Translations under genes and position numbers: made by a program
DNA from: Ophiosphaerella korrae
Taxonomy: Eukaryota; Ascomycota; Dothideomycetes; Pleosporales; Phaeosphaeriaceae
Assembly (NCBI GenBank): GCA_028456385.1
Contig: JALNQF010000005.1
Coordinates: forward strand, 585,090 to 649,089
Length of the DNA stretch: 64,000 nt
Reading direction: 5' to 3'
In this document: in pieces, positions 46,600 to 60,511 of the stretch
Position numbering within the stretch: position 1 is the stretch's first letter
Layout of the letters: each line of letters begins with the position of its first letter
The notes under the pieces: model-generated
What the model saw: only the letters and a program-made list of their open reading frames with translations
The model's database searches: none
What the model was told of the DNA's origin: nothing

Positions 46600-47960
46600 G
46601 TTTAGAATAGCGTAGCACGTGCGCACCTAATATAAAATTAACGCCTTATTGTTTACAACTACCTACTACCTAAAATTACATAGAAACTTAGTTTTTTTAA
46701 TATATTTAAAGAGAATTAAGTTAGTACTTAGTCTACTAGCCTTGCGCGCGTCTATAAGCTTAAATCCTCTTTAGTATACTTAAGATAAGCTTACGTATAA
46801 GTATACCTAGTATATACTACTAGTACTCCTTTAACGCGCTATAAAAGCCCTTCTACTCCTCTTTAGCTTATAAAGAGTTATTATATTGTAAGTAGTGCTT
46901 ATATATTAGCTTCTTAAGATGCTACTAGAGGTGCTTAATTAGGTTAAGGTTAGGTAAGTAAGGTAGCTAGGTTATAGGTATAATGTAGTATTAAGCTATC
47001 TATTTTATCGTTGCGCGTAAAGTATATATACGCGTATTATCCTATATAAAAAGCTAAGACTACTACTAGTTAGGTAGTAGGCCTCTATAAAGAGCTTTAA
47101 TATAACTTTTACTTAAGTAGCTACGTTATTATATATACTTATCTCTCTCTATAATAATAAGTAGACTACAGCGTAGTTTACCTTATTTATCTAGCTATAT
47201 AGATCTTTATACTATCTAGGTAGGGCGCCTATAGACGTTAACCTTAGTTATTATCTCTAGCTTCTATTTCTCTTACAAGAACTAAAAGCACTACTTATAG
47301 TTATAGCTAGAGCCTTTCTAAAGAGAGCGCTTATCTAAGAATTTAAGTATACGCAAGTACTACTAAAAGTAGTAATACTATTAATAGAACTACTAGCGTT
47401 TCTAAGTATAGATAGGCTTAAGTTTTAGTCGCTTTTTATATAGATTTTTAGTAAAGCTACGTCTTTTAATAAAGTAGTATAATATCTTATAGCTAGGTAG
47501 CTTTAAAGGAGTCTTATCTACTACTATAACTATAGTAGCTTTAGTAAGCTCTAAGTACTTAATCTTTAGCTAAGTACAAGCCTTGCAATAGATAAGCTTC
47601 TTCTAGTATAGCGATAGTATAGGTAGATAGCTACTATAAGGTTTATCTTTAACGTTACCTATTTTATAGTATTTTTTTATAATCTTAGTTATAGCTAAGT
47701 ATATATAGTTAAACTAGCGTGTAACTTTAGAGTACCTTATACTACCTAATACTATCCTAATAATTCTATTGCGCTTATCTAAACTTATATTTAGCTTTCT
47801 ATAAATATTTCTATCTATCTCTTATCTAAATTAGCGCGGCGTAGCTATAGTTATAGTAGGTTAAAGTAGTAACGTAGTTTAGAGGTACATAGTAAGTTAA
47901 GCTTAGCGTTCCTAACTTTTATCCTAGTATAGTAACTTAAAGTAGAAAGCTATATTAATT
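46600..47960 (-). pseudogene. Tc1/mariner-type transposase relic
   Basis: On the minus strand, 46957-46925 reads LPNLNLIKHL plus a stop, the RIP-altered form of the Tc1 signature SPDLNPIEHLW; further downstream is HLKKLIYKHYLQYNNSL. Upstream, near 47,030, YIYFTRNDKIDSLILHYT fits the region of the second catalytic Asp (QDNAxxHxAR). Frames shift between these parts. Terminal repeats not found; limits are estimates. Confidence 0.6.
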
Positions 47961-47999
47961 AAAGTCTAAGATCTAATCTATAAAAAACTCTTCTTTAGA

Positions 48000-49013
48000 T
48001 AGTAATAGCTTTTAAAATTTAAAGTAAGTATTATATATAGACTAATACTCTATAAGCTAGTACTAAATTATTTTATAAAAGATATTATAAAGTATTATAG
48101 TATAATACTAGCTTTTTATATAATAAGTTATAGTAGTATAAATACTATATTTTACTTTACTACTTTTTAGAAGATTAGTCCTCTAAATAGGATTACTAGA
48201 TATTTATATAAAGATTTTCTAGCCTCTTAATTATTAGTAAATAAGGTATCTCTATAAATTATAAATTAAGTCTATTATAATTCCTATACTAGATCTCTTT
48301 CTATCTTATTCTATATAAGTATATAATTACCTTATTAATTACTTTTTAGTATTAATTACTTAGATTTATTAGAAAATAGGATAGCTTAAATATAGTAAAT
48401 ACTATAGAGTACTAATCTTACTTTCTCTTAATAGCTTTTTATCTCTTATTTTAATACTTTATTAGTATTTTTAATTAGATTATCTATAGAAAGTAGTATT
48501 TCTAAGAAACTATAATCTTTAAACTTAAATTTCTTTATAATCTTAATAATATATAAATTATAAATAAAAGTAATTATCTTTTCTTCTTTATCTTAGATTA
48601 CTTATACTCTTAGAAACTATTTAACTAGTTTTTAATCTTTTATCTTATATTTTATATTAATTTAATTTTATAGTTCTTTTACTACTTATTCTTAATTTTT
48701 ATAGAAGAGTAGTAGTATATTATCTATATAGAATAAGATTATAATCTTTTAATCTTTACTAAAAAAGAAGTATAGCTCTTCTCTTAATAGTTATAGATTA
48801 AGTAATTATAGTATTATTAAGAATTCTTTATACTAAAAGAGTAGTAAGTCCTTTAATCTATATAGGGCTCTATTAAGCTTAACGTAAGTTTCTATCTTCT
48901 TAAATCTATCTAGTATCTTATAGATTACTAGATTATCTTTTATAATCTTAGTATTTAGAAACGCTCTTACTACGTTATATTATATAACTTCTAGATTAAA
49001 CTAAGTAGTAATT
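48000..49013 (-). pseudogene. Copia-type pol relic, cut by element C
   Basis: Minus strand: FYIDNILLLFYKN at about 48731-48694 (copia RT box YVDD degraded), then KYKIKD, a VKxFLRVxVI-like block (LGI region), and FIYNLYIIKIIKKFKFKDYS with ILLSIDN. This is the segment from the RT active site onward in Ty1/copia elements. Its 5' part is separated by the insertion of C at 49014. LTRs not identified. Confidence 0.65.
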
Positions 49014-49457
49014 TGTTATAGATATAATAAGAGAAATTAAGATAGAACTAATTAGTCCTAACTTAGGTGCTAACAAAGTATAAGATAAGTAAAGTAATAA
49101 CCTAGATTAAGAAACTACCTATAATTAAGATACGTAATATAGGTAATCTATAGTTATAAGTAATAAATTAAAAGTAATCTATAGATCTATACTATAGAGT
49201 AATAGATTAAAGATCTATAAAACTATATTATAGATTACCTTTAGAATATAGGTATATAGTTAGTAGTAATATATATTATTAGGATAGTATTAGTAATTTA
49301 ATTATTAACTATAAGCGATAATATATTAATATTATAAGACATCTTTCTATTATTTATAGTATATTACTAGATTACCCTTATACTTAAGTTATTAACTTCT
49401 AATCTACTATACTCCCCCTAAGGTTACTTATAGTTAATAATAGGTAACTTTATTATA
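49014..49457 (+). repeat. 5' LTR of gypsy C
   Basis: 444 bp; shares GATAGAACTAATTAGTCC and the 3' third with A, B and D. The middle consists of GTAATCTATAG-type inverted units that lack the CTTAG loop seen in the other copies. Confidence 0.82.
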
Positions 49458-52263
49458 CCTTACTAATCTAGTTATTAGGAAAAGTAAAGCGTAAGTAGCG
49501 TATAGTCTAAGCTAATATAATAGTAGAAAGTATAACTAAAAAAAGAAGTAAAGCACCTCTAAGTAGCTATAAGTTAGATATAACTAACTAGAGAGTAGTT
49601 AAGTTAAACCTAAATAACCTAATTACTAAGAAAGAAGACATATAACTATTAATTAACGCTCTAATAACGTAGAATAAAGAACTATAAAACTAAGTTAATT
49701 AAAATATAGCTTAAATTAAGGCTATTATTAAAGACTAGAATTAGATAGAATAAATTACCTAAAGACTAGAACTAAGTATAATAAAGAAACTACTTAAGAT
49801 ACTAATACTTAAGAAGTTTAATAGAATAAAGAAGAAGCTAAAACTTTTTCTAGCTTTAGTATAACTCTAAATAGATATATAAGTACTATACTTTAATATA
49901 AAAGAAAAGAAAGTAGCTTATATTAGTATATACTTAAAAGAAGATATAATAAAATAGTTTAAACCTTATTATATAGACTATACAACATGTATACTAAGAA
50001 TAAAAAAAGATAAGATAATAGCTATCTTTAGAAGTTATAAATACTTTATAAAATAAATAAGAGTAGTATTTAGAGATATAGATATTATATAATAAGATAA
50101 AGAAAAGCTTAAGAAAATTAGATAATATAAGAGTATTCTAGAATATATATTACTTTTTAAATAACTAGTATAGAATATAGATTAGAATAAGTTATCTCTA
50201 ATATTAAAATTTAAATAAGGGTTAAAGTTAAATATCTAATATAAGCTAATTTAGATAGAGGAACTAAGGATATTAGAAGCCTTAAAATAACAAGTAATAT
50301 AAGTAAATAATAATCTCTAAGAATAGAAGATAAATAAGTATAGAGGATAACCTAGAAACTATAATAGTAGGGACCCTATAATCCTTAATACTAATAAGGA
50401 TAAGAAGAAAAAGAAGAATAAAGACTTTATATACTTTAACTATAGTAAGAAAGGCTACTATATAAAAGACTACTAGTTAAAAAAGAAAAATATAGTATAC
50501 TATAAATATAAGAAACTAGGATACTTTATAAAAGACTATAAAAGTAAAGACCTAAAAAAAAAGCCTAGTTAAAAATAACTAAAGATAAGAATAAAATAAT
50601 AAAAGTATAAGCTAGACTTTAAGAAAAAGTAGTAGTAAGTAAAGAGTAATAATATATACTACTCTACTAGACCTTTTATTGCAATAATAACTACTATATA
50701 TAACTTTTAAGTAAGTAGAAAGTAAAATAGTTTCTATATAAGAAATAGAGAGTAGTAGTAATAAAAAAAAGAACTTAAGTATAGCTTAAAGAAATAATAA
50801 ATATAATAGACTTACTAATAGAAGATTTAGAAAGAAAAGTTCTCTAGACTCTATTAATCTTTACTAAAGGACTAGTAAAAGATAAAGAGACTACTATAGT
50901 TACTTCTAAAGAACTATAAAGTAATAAAAGAGAAGCTAATATAAGAAGTATAGAGTATACGTAGTTAGATATATATAGCTATAATAGCTATAGTATAGAG
51001 AGTATAGAAGAACCTATTATATAATAGTAATTTATTTAGAAATACTTACTAGTTATAAGTATAGAAAAAGTATATAAAGACTAGAAAATATATAATCCTA
51101 AAAAAATAAGATTTATAGTATTCTAATAATAGATAGAGAAATAGATAGTTATAGTAAGAAGAATACTTATATAAAGAGAATAGTAATACTTTATAAGAAA
51201 AATATAATAGATTAATAAAGCCTATATACTAAGTATACTAGTAGTATACTATATTTTAGTTAAAAAGAGTAAAGGTAAAGATAATTACTAGAAAAGAGAT
51301 AATAAGAAGATAAATCTAGACTATCTAGTATATTTTAAAGTATTATAAGTATTATACTTAAATACAAGTTACTTTATATATAGAGAACTTAAAGTAAGGA
51401 ACTATATATAGCTAGTAAGAAGAAAAGGATATAACTATATAAAGGTAATCTAAGTAATAGATATTAAAGGTTAGAAAATAATTAAAATACTTAATAAAAG
51501 ATATATAGCTATATAACCTAAAAAGAGCTATCTAGAGAATATATTCTAAGAAAACTATAGTATAAATATATAAATAATAAATACCTAAAGTATAAAGATT
51601 AAAAAGAGTAAGTAAAGCTATAGCCTTAATAAGTTAGAGAATTTATAAAATAGCTTAAGTAAGAATAGCTAAAAGGTATAATAGGCCTATATATTATAAA
51701 AATAAGTACTTTTTTTTTAAAAAAAAGTATAAGTTATAATTAATAGTAGAGCTATAAAGAACTTTATATCTAAGAAGTTTATAGAAAACTAAAGAATACG
51801 TTATATAATAAAGAAGTACTCTTAATAACTAAGTATAATTAAAAGAAAACTATTCTAAGAACTAATAAAGTTTAAGATAGTACACTTTATACTAATACTA
51901 GGAAGGTTAGAGATTAAGAATCTAGTTATAGATATAACAAGAATTAATAATAAATAAGATATAATCTTAATAATACTATAGTTACAAATAACTAATCTAA
52001 ATATTAATTAAAGAATAAAGAAAATTAGTTACTTTAAGAAAGATATATTAAAAGCTAATATAGATATATATAAAGGAGAATTCCTAAACAAATATAAGAA
52101 ATAGAAAAAATAGCTTTTAGAGCCTAAAGACTACTTTCTAGAATATTAGCTATAGGACTTAGTAATAGACTTAGAAAAAGGAAAAGACGTAGGTTAGAGC
52201 CTAGTCTACTAAAAAATATAAGAAAAATTAAAAATTAAGTAAGCGTTTATTAAACACATAATA

Positions 52264-52697
52264 ATGTAGTTTATAAGTAAGTTGCACCTATAAGTAAGTT
52301 ACGCCCCTAATTTTACTAAGGAAAATCAATAATCTAGAGTTTAATAATTCTATAACTACTTAATAGAATTCTCTAAAATTATTACTACTAAGCTGTACTT
52401 ATATAAATATTCTAGTCCTAAGATTATTATACTCTAGCGAACGTAATAAAGAAGTTATTATAGAAAAGCTTAATAGGTCTATATATTTTTAATAAATTCT
52501 TAATAACTTCTTTATTATATTAGCTAGGCCTTAGTAATCTTAGGATTAGAATATATATATAGGTATAGCTTAGTAGTAAAAATTTTAGAAAATTCTATTA
52601 AGTAGTTATAGAGTTATTAAACTCTAGATTATTAATTTTCCTTAGTAAAATCAAGGGCGTAACTCGCTTATAGGCGCAACTTACTTATAAACTATGT
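52264..52697. mobile_element. Foldback MITE, 434 bp, TA target site
   Basis: Two arms of about 195 bp are near-perfect reverse complements (starting ATGTAGTTTATAAGTAAG left, ending CTTACTTATAAACTATGT right) around a loop of about 40 bp at 52460-52500. TA flanks both sides (52262-52263 and 52698-52699), and removal restores the gypsy reading seen in B (ATA AAG). Each arm starts with a doubled TATAAGTAAGTT. TA duplication fits Tc1/mariner-type mobilisation. No coding capacity. Confidence 0.88.
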
Positions 52698-53339
52698 TAA
52701 AGAAAAAATAAATATAAAATTTCTAATCTTTAGTAGTATATATACTTATATTTATAGATAAAAAGAGATAAATAATAAAAGACTTTACGTAGATTTTAGA
52801 AAAATAAACGTAATTATAAATAAAAACTAATACCTATTACTATATATAGATAAAATATAAAGTAAGCTATTAAAGGCTTAAATCTTTATAAAATTAGATA
52901 TCTAGAACGCCTACTATTAGATTAGAATTAAGAAAAGTAATAAGTAGAAAATAGTATTCTAAACGTAATATAAACTATTTAAATATATAGTTATACTCTT
53001 TAGATTAATAAATATACTAGTAGCGTTTTAAAAGAGAATTAATATAGTCTTAAAAAAGTATATTAATATATTTATATTTATTTACTTAGATAATATCTTT
53101 ATATTTTTAGAATTAGGGGAAGACTACGTATAATATATATACAAAGTACTAGAAAGACTAGTAGAAAATAAATTATTTCTTAAAATAAGAAAATACAAGT
53201 TCTATATAAAGAAAATAGACTTCCTAGGATTTATTATTAAACTAAGAAAGATAAAGATTAACTTAAATAAGATTAAGTTAATCTAGAAATAGCTAACTCT
53301 AAAAAACTTATAAGAAGTATAATAGTTTTATAAGCTAGT

Positions 53340-53617
53340 TGTTAAGAGGTAGCTAGAAGACAATAGTACTTGCTATAGGCTACAAGAGATAGTAAAGGGA
53401 TAATAGATAGTATTTAATAGTACTACTAGTATCTAAGAGAGAATAATACTTACTTTACTCTCTTCGCAAGTATCGAGCCTTTTATGCACCTATATAGCGT
53501 ACTAGCCCTACTTTAGATTATAACTATATAATATTATAATCTTTAGTATATTAGCCCTACCCCTAACTTGTACTAGAGTTTACAAGAGTCTCGAGTGTTT
53601 AACAAACCCTCGTTACA
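53340..53617. mobile_element. Solo LTR, 278 bp (copy 2)
   Basis: TGTTAAGAGG...CCTCGTTACA with TSD CTAGT at 53335-53339 and 53618-53622. Same length and sequence as 17393-17670 except for transitions toward A/T in this copy. Inserted in C pol between RT and RNase H; pol text continues after it. Confidence 0.93.
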
Positions 53618-54517
53618 CTAGTAAACTTTTATAGAAAGTTAATAGTAAGATAGTCTAAGTATATAGAACTATTAACTAAACTTATAAAGAAGGATATACT
53701 ATTTAAATAGACTTAGGAATATAATAAAGTATTTAACTAGATTAAAAGAAAGTTTATAGAAAACCTAGTTATTAGAATATATAACTTAGATCTACTAGCT
53801 ATTATAAAAATAGATACATCTAATTTACTTTATAAGATAGTACTAATATAAAAAGAACTAGAAACTAAGTAAAAATACTTAGTAGAATATTTCTCTAAAA
53901 AGATAAAGCTAGTAGAGCTTAACAACCTAATCTATAATAAAGAAATACTAGTAATCTATAAAGTATTTAAATAATAGAGAGTACACTTATAAAAAGTAAA
54001 ATCTAAGATAAAAGTTTATATAGACTATAAGAATCTTATAAGATTTATAATAAATAAAGAACTATTATAATATAAAATAAAAGAGTAAGAATTCCTATTA
54101 ATATTTAAATTAAAGATTATATATATAAAAAGAAAAGATAACTAGTTTATAAATACTTTAAGTAGAAGACTAGACTTATAAGAAAAAGTAAGTACTACTA
54201 GTATAGTTTTAGTTAAGAATAAAGAAGGATACTTAGTCTTAAATAAACTTAAAATAGCTATAATACTTAAAAGAATAAGTAGTAAGTTAGATAAATAAGT
54301 TAAAGAAAAAATAGTAAAAGCTTCTAAAGAAATAAAAAAGCTAGAAATCTAAAATAAACTAGTAAAAGCTTATAATAGAATATATATTTTAAGTAGAATT
54401 TAGAAAGAATTTATATAATAATTCTATAAGTTACTAGTATATAGATACTAAAGAATTAAAAAAATACTAAATAGGCTTTTAAGAGACTACTATATACTAA
54501 AAGTAAGATAACTAGTA

Positions 54518-54775
54518 TTATAAAGTTATGTGCCTAATATAGATCTAGGGCCTAAGGGTTTATTAGTCTTAGAGAACTTAAACTTTATTAGCTAAACTAA
54601 CTCTAAATATTATTTATACTCTTATAGATTATATCCTATAACCTAAGAGCCTATTAGCCCTCTTATACTTTCTTTTTTTAATAGTTTACTTCTTTATAAA
54701 GCTCTTAGTACTTATATTTCTTTAGTAACTACCTACTCTCTTTTTACTATTCTTTTCTTTATAATACTTTACTAT
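54518..54775. mobile_element. 258-bp non-coding insertion with 7-bp TSD
   Basis: ACTAGTA occurs on both sides (54511-54517 and 54776-54782), and A and B show the uninterrupted ACTAGTA/ATAGAAGT or equivalent. The insert starts TTATAAAGTTATG and ends TAATACTTTACTAT; near-terminal TATTATAAAG/CTTTATAATA are inverted. Probably a MITE; the superfamily is unclear because the TSD is 7 bp. Confidence 0.65.
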
Positions 54776-54910
54776 ACTAGTAATAGAAGTCCTATAAGAT
54801 TATATAGAATATTACTAAAATAAATATAATAGATATATACTATATAAGATACTATAACTAGTTAAAGTACTAGAGTACTTTTAAGGAGTTATTATAATAG
54901 ACTTTATTAT

Positions 54911-55089
54911 TGTTAGATAGAAGGTATCAAGGTAATAGGATAGGTAATAAACCCACTAAGAAAGGCGTAAGGGCCCCTATCTAAACTTAGATAAAGACGC
55001 TACGTACACTCTAAATAGACAAGACAGAATATAAAATAAGACGATAATAACAACTATTAATACTCTGTAATATCTTATCTAATCTAACA
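54911..55089 (+). repeat. 5' LTR of the copia element
   Basis: 179 bp; starts TGTTAGATAGAAGG, ends CTAATCTAACA. No tRNA-type primer site evident in ATTAAGAGTC that follows. Confidence 0.9.
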
Positions 55090-58000
55090 ATTAAGAGTCT
55101 TACTACCTCTATTATAAGTACTAGAACAAGTAAAAATAGCGCTAAACTAGAACTAGAGGGACGCGACAGTTATTCTTACTAACTTAAGTAACTAGATCCT
55201 ATAGTACTAACAACTTAAGATAAAGTACTAATCCTAAGGTATATAGCTACTAGCGAACCTAGAAGGAGCGTAGCTCTAACAAATACGACTAAAGGTCTTA
55301 CTACCTCTAGACGTCTTGTAATACGAACTAGCACCTAGCGCAGTAAGCTCCTTAGCGACATTATTGCATATAGCTTAAGCTAGAAGATAGAGAATAACGT
55401 AAGACACTATAGAAGTCCTAATAGTAATATCTTAAATACCTACAATCCTAATCTAAATATTAGACCTATTAGATAAGAGACAAGAAGTATATAAAGAGGA
55501 TTACAAAGATTATAAGCTCTACCTTAAATTATATAAAATACTAGAAAGAGACTATTAAGAAGAAAATAATAAACTCTCTAAGATAGTTAAATATATCCTT
55601 ATAATAGTAACCTTATACTTATAGCTTAGCTACTACGCTAAAAATAGAATACTCTGTAATTAGATAATAGCCCTCTAAGATATAGTTAGAGTAGACGTTA
55701 ATAAAGAATAGGCACGAGTATAAGAAAGATACTATACTACTCTTAGACCTATACGCTCTACTATAAACTAGGAGATATAGCTAAGTAAATATAATTAGGT
55801 AGTAACTTAAGCTAAAACCCTTAAAGTAGCTAAGGTTATACAAATACAAGCCTTAATAGATAACTTCTTAGGCTCTATATCTAAAATAGTATTAACCTAG
55901 ACTATAGAGTTCTAAGAGCTAGGATATAATAAGAAAGCTATAAATAAGAAAAAGATAATAAAACTCTTCTATAATTATATAAGCCTTTATTATCTATTAA
56001 AAAGGAAGCTAAAGAGCGCCTTTATAGTAAGAGACTTATATATAGTAAGTAGTAAATCTAACTTAAATATATAGAGGGATACCTTAAGTGTAGAAATAAG
56101 AGCGCTATCTAATAACTATAATTAGGGCTAGGAAAACCTAAGGTAATTAAATAAACGAAAGATAGATAGTTAAAGTACTAGAACTAAGTAGTTTCTAGAG
56201 AAGAATATAGTAAAAGCTAGAGATATATATCTTACCTATAAATAGTATTATAAGATATCTAACTACTACTATATAAATATAGCTAAGGCACTAAAATAGT
56301 TTAAGCTAAATTAAGGCGTTACAAGACTAGTATAGTACAAACTTAAATATAATATAAGCTTATAATAACTAGTTTAAGAGATATCTTAAGAGACTAAGTA
56401 ACCTAGACTTATAATAACGTTATTATAGTTAAGTATACCTTATATTAAAACCTTGTAGATACTAGATACTCTTACTAAATAACTTAATAGGCGTAAGATA
56501 TCTAGACTTAACAAGAGTATAATAAACGTAGTATTTAATATAAGTAATTAAGGATATCTATTAAAGGATTTATTTATCCTAGATTCTAGTATAACTACGA
56601 ATATCTATAATAATCTTATAAGAATAAAGTATATACGCCTACTAGTAATAGGAGACTTTATATAGACTAGAAATACAAAAGTCCTAATATAAAGATATAG
56701 AACTGTAATTATAGTTATTAAAGGGCTATAAGGGAGATAAATACTCTACCTAGATAACGTAGTATAGTTACTAGATTTCTTATATAGCCTAATATTATTT
56801 AGGCTACTTTAAAGATAAGGTATATAGTAAGAAAACTAAAAAGACCAAACTAGCCTTAGATAAGGAGATAGTATAATTATAACTACCTTATTAGAATAGT
56901 ATAGCTAATAGGTTGTTAAAACCCTAGTAGAGCTAACTATAGCCTTCTATATACGTATAAATTAATCTAAGAGACGTTTATAGTAAATAACTATAGTAAT
57001 ATAGTATAAACGCCTAGGTTACCCTAGACCTATAGCTATTAAACACCTTGTATAATAATCTAAAAAGGTAAAGATTATTAGTATTACTATAGTATAGTGC
57101 GACGCCTATAGTATATTAAAATTAAAACGCTAAATACGTAGAGTACTATAACTAAATAATAAAAGTCTTAGTAAAAGAATTACTATTAACTTCTATAAAT
57201 ATAAAGTAGGTAGCTTTATAAGAGAGAGAAGCTAAATACTTATTACTTATTAATACTCCTAATATATATAGGATTTCTACTTTAAAGATAATAGACTAGT
57301 ACGCTCTATTATATAACTACTTAGTCTCTTTATTTAATTTATAAAGAAGTAATTTAATATTATAGTTAAAGTAATTAAGATAGATAATAAAATTATTACT
57401 ATTAAGTAAGAAGTTAAAAGATAGTATATATCTTTATCTATTAGACTTAAGCCTTCTACTCTAGATATATAAGTATAGAATAGAAGAGCTGAACGCTTAG
57501 GGGGTATAATAAAAGAAAAGGTACGCGTAATTTAACTAGACGCAAACTTTCTATAGGATCTCTAGCTAGAAATTACTAGAGTAGTAGTATACCTATATAA
57601 TTAAACGCTAAATTATCTAAACAAGTAGAAATTACTCTATAAAGTATTTTTTACGCGCATAGTAGCTATAAATAGTATAGTTACTAGACCCTAAAGACTA
57701 AATTAAGCTTACCTAAGAGTATATAGATATAAAGCCTATACTATAATAGATAATACTTATAGAGGAAAGTCTAGGCTATAATAGTTAGATCTAAAAGCCT
57801 AGATTAGATACCTAGTAAGCTATTAGTTAACAAATATCTACTATATCTAGATCCTATCTATAGCTAAAGTAATTAGTACCTAAAATATAGTATTTAACAA
57901 AGAAATAGTATTTAATAGGAAGATAGAAGAACTAATAGTAAACTTTAAGTATAATACGTTAGAGGAAATTATAGACTAGATTAGAATAGTTAAGCTACTA

Positions 58001-60015
58001 AGTACTCTAAACTTATAACTAGAAACTAAAACGTTCTATAAAGATAATATAACGTAAGAAAACGCTCTTTAAAGGTAATAGCCTATCTACTACTAAAGTA
58101 GAAAAGTTATAGAAGTATATCTATCTCTACCTCTAACTCTACTACTAGTAGCCTTCTTTGTTTAGAAAGAGCTAACTAAGGATAAGAAGATAAACCTATC
58201 TACCTAAGCGATATTAAAGACTATCCTATAGGTAGCTACCTTTATAGTAAGTACTAAGTTAGGATATATTAGTTAATATAAGAGTAAGCTAATTAATAAA
58301 GCCTAGCTAAAAAGACTAATAGTAAAAGAGATTAAACTACAACGTAACTAGCTACTACTACTACTAACAATATACTTAAAATTAGAAGAATACTCTCTCT
58401 ATAAGATATTTAAGGAAGCTAAAAGAATATACTTTAAAAGCTATAAGTAAATAAAGTCTTAGACTAAGCTTTAAGTAAGACTAGTTAAAAAAATAGGATA
58501 TTAAATCCTAGACTATATATAGGTCTACATATATAAACTTAATAAGTACTACTACCTTATTAAGTATAAGGTAAGGATTGTAGTAAGAGGAGACTAATAA
58601 CGTAATATTACTTCCTAAGATATATACGTAGTAATGCTAGTAAGACGATTATTTAGGCTACTTATAACTATTACTACTAAATACAACCTTAAACTAAAGT
58701 AATATAATATTACTAATACTTTTATACATACTATAATTAATTAGGAAATCTATATAAAGATACTATAAGGGTACTAGAAGCTTAGTATACTACTTAAGGT
58801 ATAGAAGGCACTTTATAGCTTATAAATATTACTATTACTCTAGTAGAAAGAGTTTATAGTAATATTAGCCTAACTTAGATTTAAATAGATTTCTTAAGAA
58901 CTATACTATATAATTAAAGATAAGGTAATTATCTTCTTTTATATAGATAATATTATTATCGCGTACTATTTAAAGTAATAATAAGAAGTAATAAAAGCTA
59001 TTAAGCTAATTAAGGAAAAATACCTATATATAGGTAGAGACAACCTATAATAGTTTCTTAGGATAGAAGTAATATAAGACTACGACTAGAAATTAATATA
59101 ACTTTCCTAAGCTACCTACGCTAATAAAATTAGTTAGCTTATAGATTAATAAGATCTCTAATATAATATACCTATAGTAAGTATTAAGCTTTAGCCTAGA
59201 GATAGACTAGTAGAGCTAGCTAAGATTAATAAGTACTAGTAAAAGATTAGCTCTCTACTATTTATAGTAGTTACTACTTAACCTAATATAGCGTTTGCGA
59301 TATTAAGACTTACTTACTTTCTAGTTAACTTAAGTATAGATTACTAAGAAGTAGCTAACTAAGTGCTCCTCTACCTTAAGTAGATAAAAGCCTTAGCCTT
59401 TAAGCTTAGTAAAGGAGAAGGCCTTAAGGTAGCTAGTAACGCGTTATTTGTAGATAATACACTTAACTAGAAAAGCTTGTAAGGATACGTAATTAAGCTC
59501 TTTAGTAGTCTTATCGCCTAAAGAGTAAGTAAACAAGATATAGTTACTACGTCGACAATAGAAGTAGAATTACTTGCTCTATTATAAGTAGCTAAAGAGG
59601 TAATATTTACGTTGTAATTACTAAAGGAGCTCTAAGTAATATTAAGCGATCTAATTATTATAATTAAATGCAATAATACCTAGACTATTTAGCTAGTAAA
59701 TAAGGACGTCGCTAAGCTTTAACTAAGCTCTAGTACGTTAATATATATAATTACTAGCTACAACAAGAAGTTAACTAAAAGATAATTAAGGTAGAGTACG
59801 TTCTATCTAATAATATAATTGTAGATAGGTTTACAAAAGTACTACTAGCTAATAAATAGGCTAGTTTCCTTAATTAACTAGGACTTGTTAAGCGCAAAGA
59901 AGCTCTACTAAAGGAAGCTAAACTTAAATTATTATAAGAGTAGCTAGAGGGCCTAATTATATAAGCTAATTAACTAGACTATATAGCTTATAACACTACT
60001 TCTAAGCTAAGGGGG

Positions 60016-60196
60016 TGTATTAGATAGAAGGTATTAAGGTAATAGGATAGGTAATAAACCCGCTAAGAAAGGCGCAGGGGCCCCTATCTAAACTTAGATA
60101 AAGACGCTACGTACACTCTAAATAGACAAGATAGAATACAAGATAAAACGATAATAATAACTATTAATACTCTATAATATCTTATCTAATCTAATA
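60016..60196 (+). repeat. 3' LTR of the copia element
   Basis: 181 bp; starts TGTATTAGATAG (two bases more than the 5' copy), ends CTAATA (C to T). Confidence 0.88.
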
Positions 60197-60511
60197 ATTA
60201 TAAAGTTACTTAAATTAAAAAACTTAATATTAAGAGTTAAGTATAATAAAATACTAATAATAGTAAATAAGCTTATAAAGTACTTATACTTTAGACTATA
60301 TAAAGAAAAAAGTAGGATAGAAGTTACTACCTATTAAGTTATAGAAACTATAATTAGCTAGTATAGTATTCTAGATAAAATTATTATAAATAAAGATATA
60401 AGGTTTATATTAAAACTTTAAAGAATAATAATAGTAGTATTAGGAATTATATATTAAATATTAATAGTATACTACTTATAAATAGATAGTTAATTAGAAT
60501 AAATAAACTAG

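Larger units (their letters stand above)
54911..60196 (+). mobile_element. Copia element nested in gypsy C
   Basis: LTRs 54911-55089 (179 bp) and 60016-60196 (181 bp), TGTTAGATAG...TCTAACA, with TSD ATTAT (54906-54910 and 60197-60201). 5,286 bp. A polypurine tract AAGGGGG precedes the 3' LTR. RT comes late, as in copia: EIYIKM then a KALYSL-like block near 58,800, catalytic FFYIDNIIIAY near 58,936 (YVDD degraded), an FLxIEV block near 59,055, and RNase H-like VSKQDIVTTSTIEVELLAL near 59,530-59,585. All frames broken by TAG/TAA. Confidence 0.92.
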
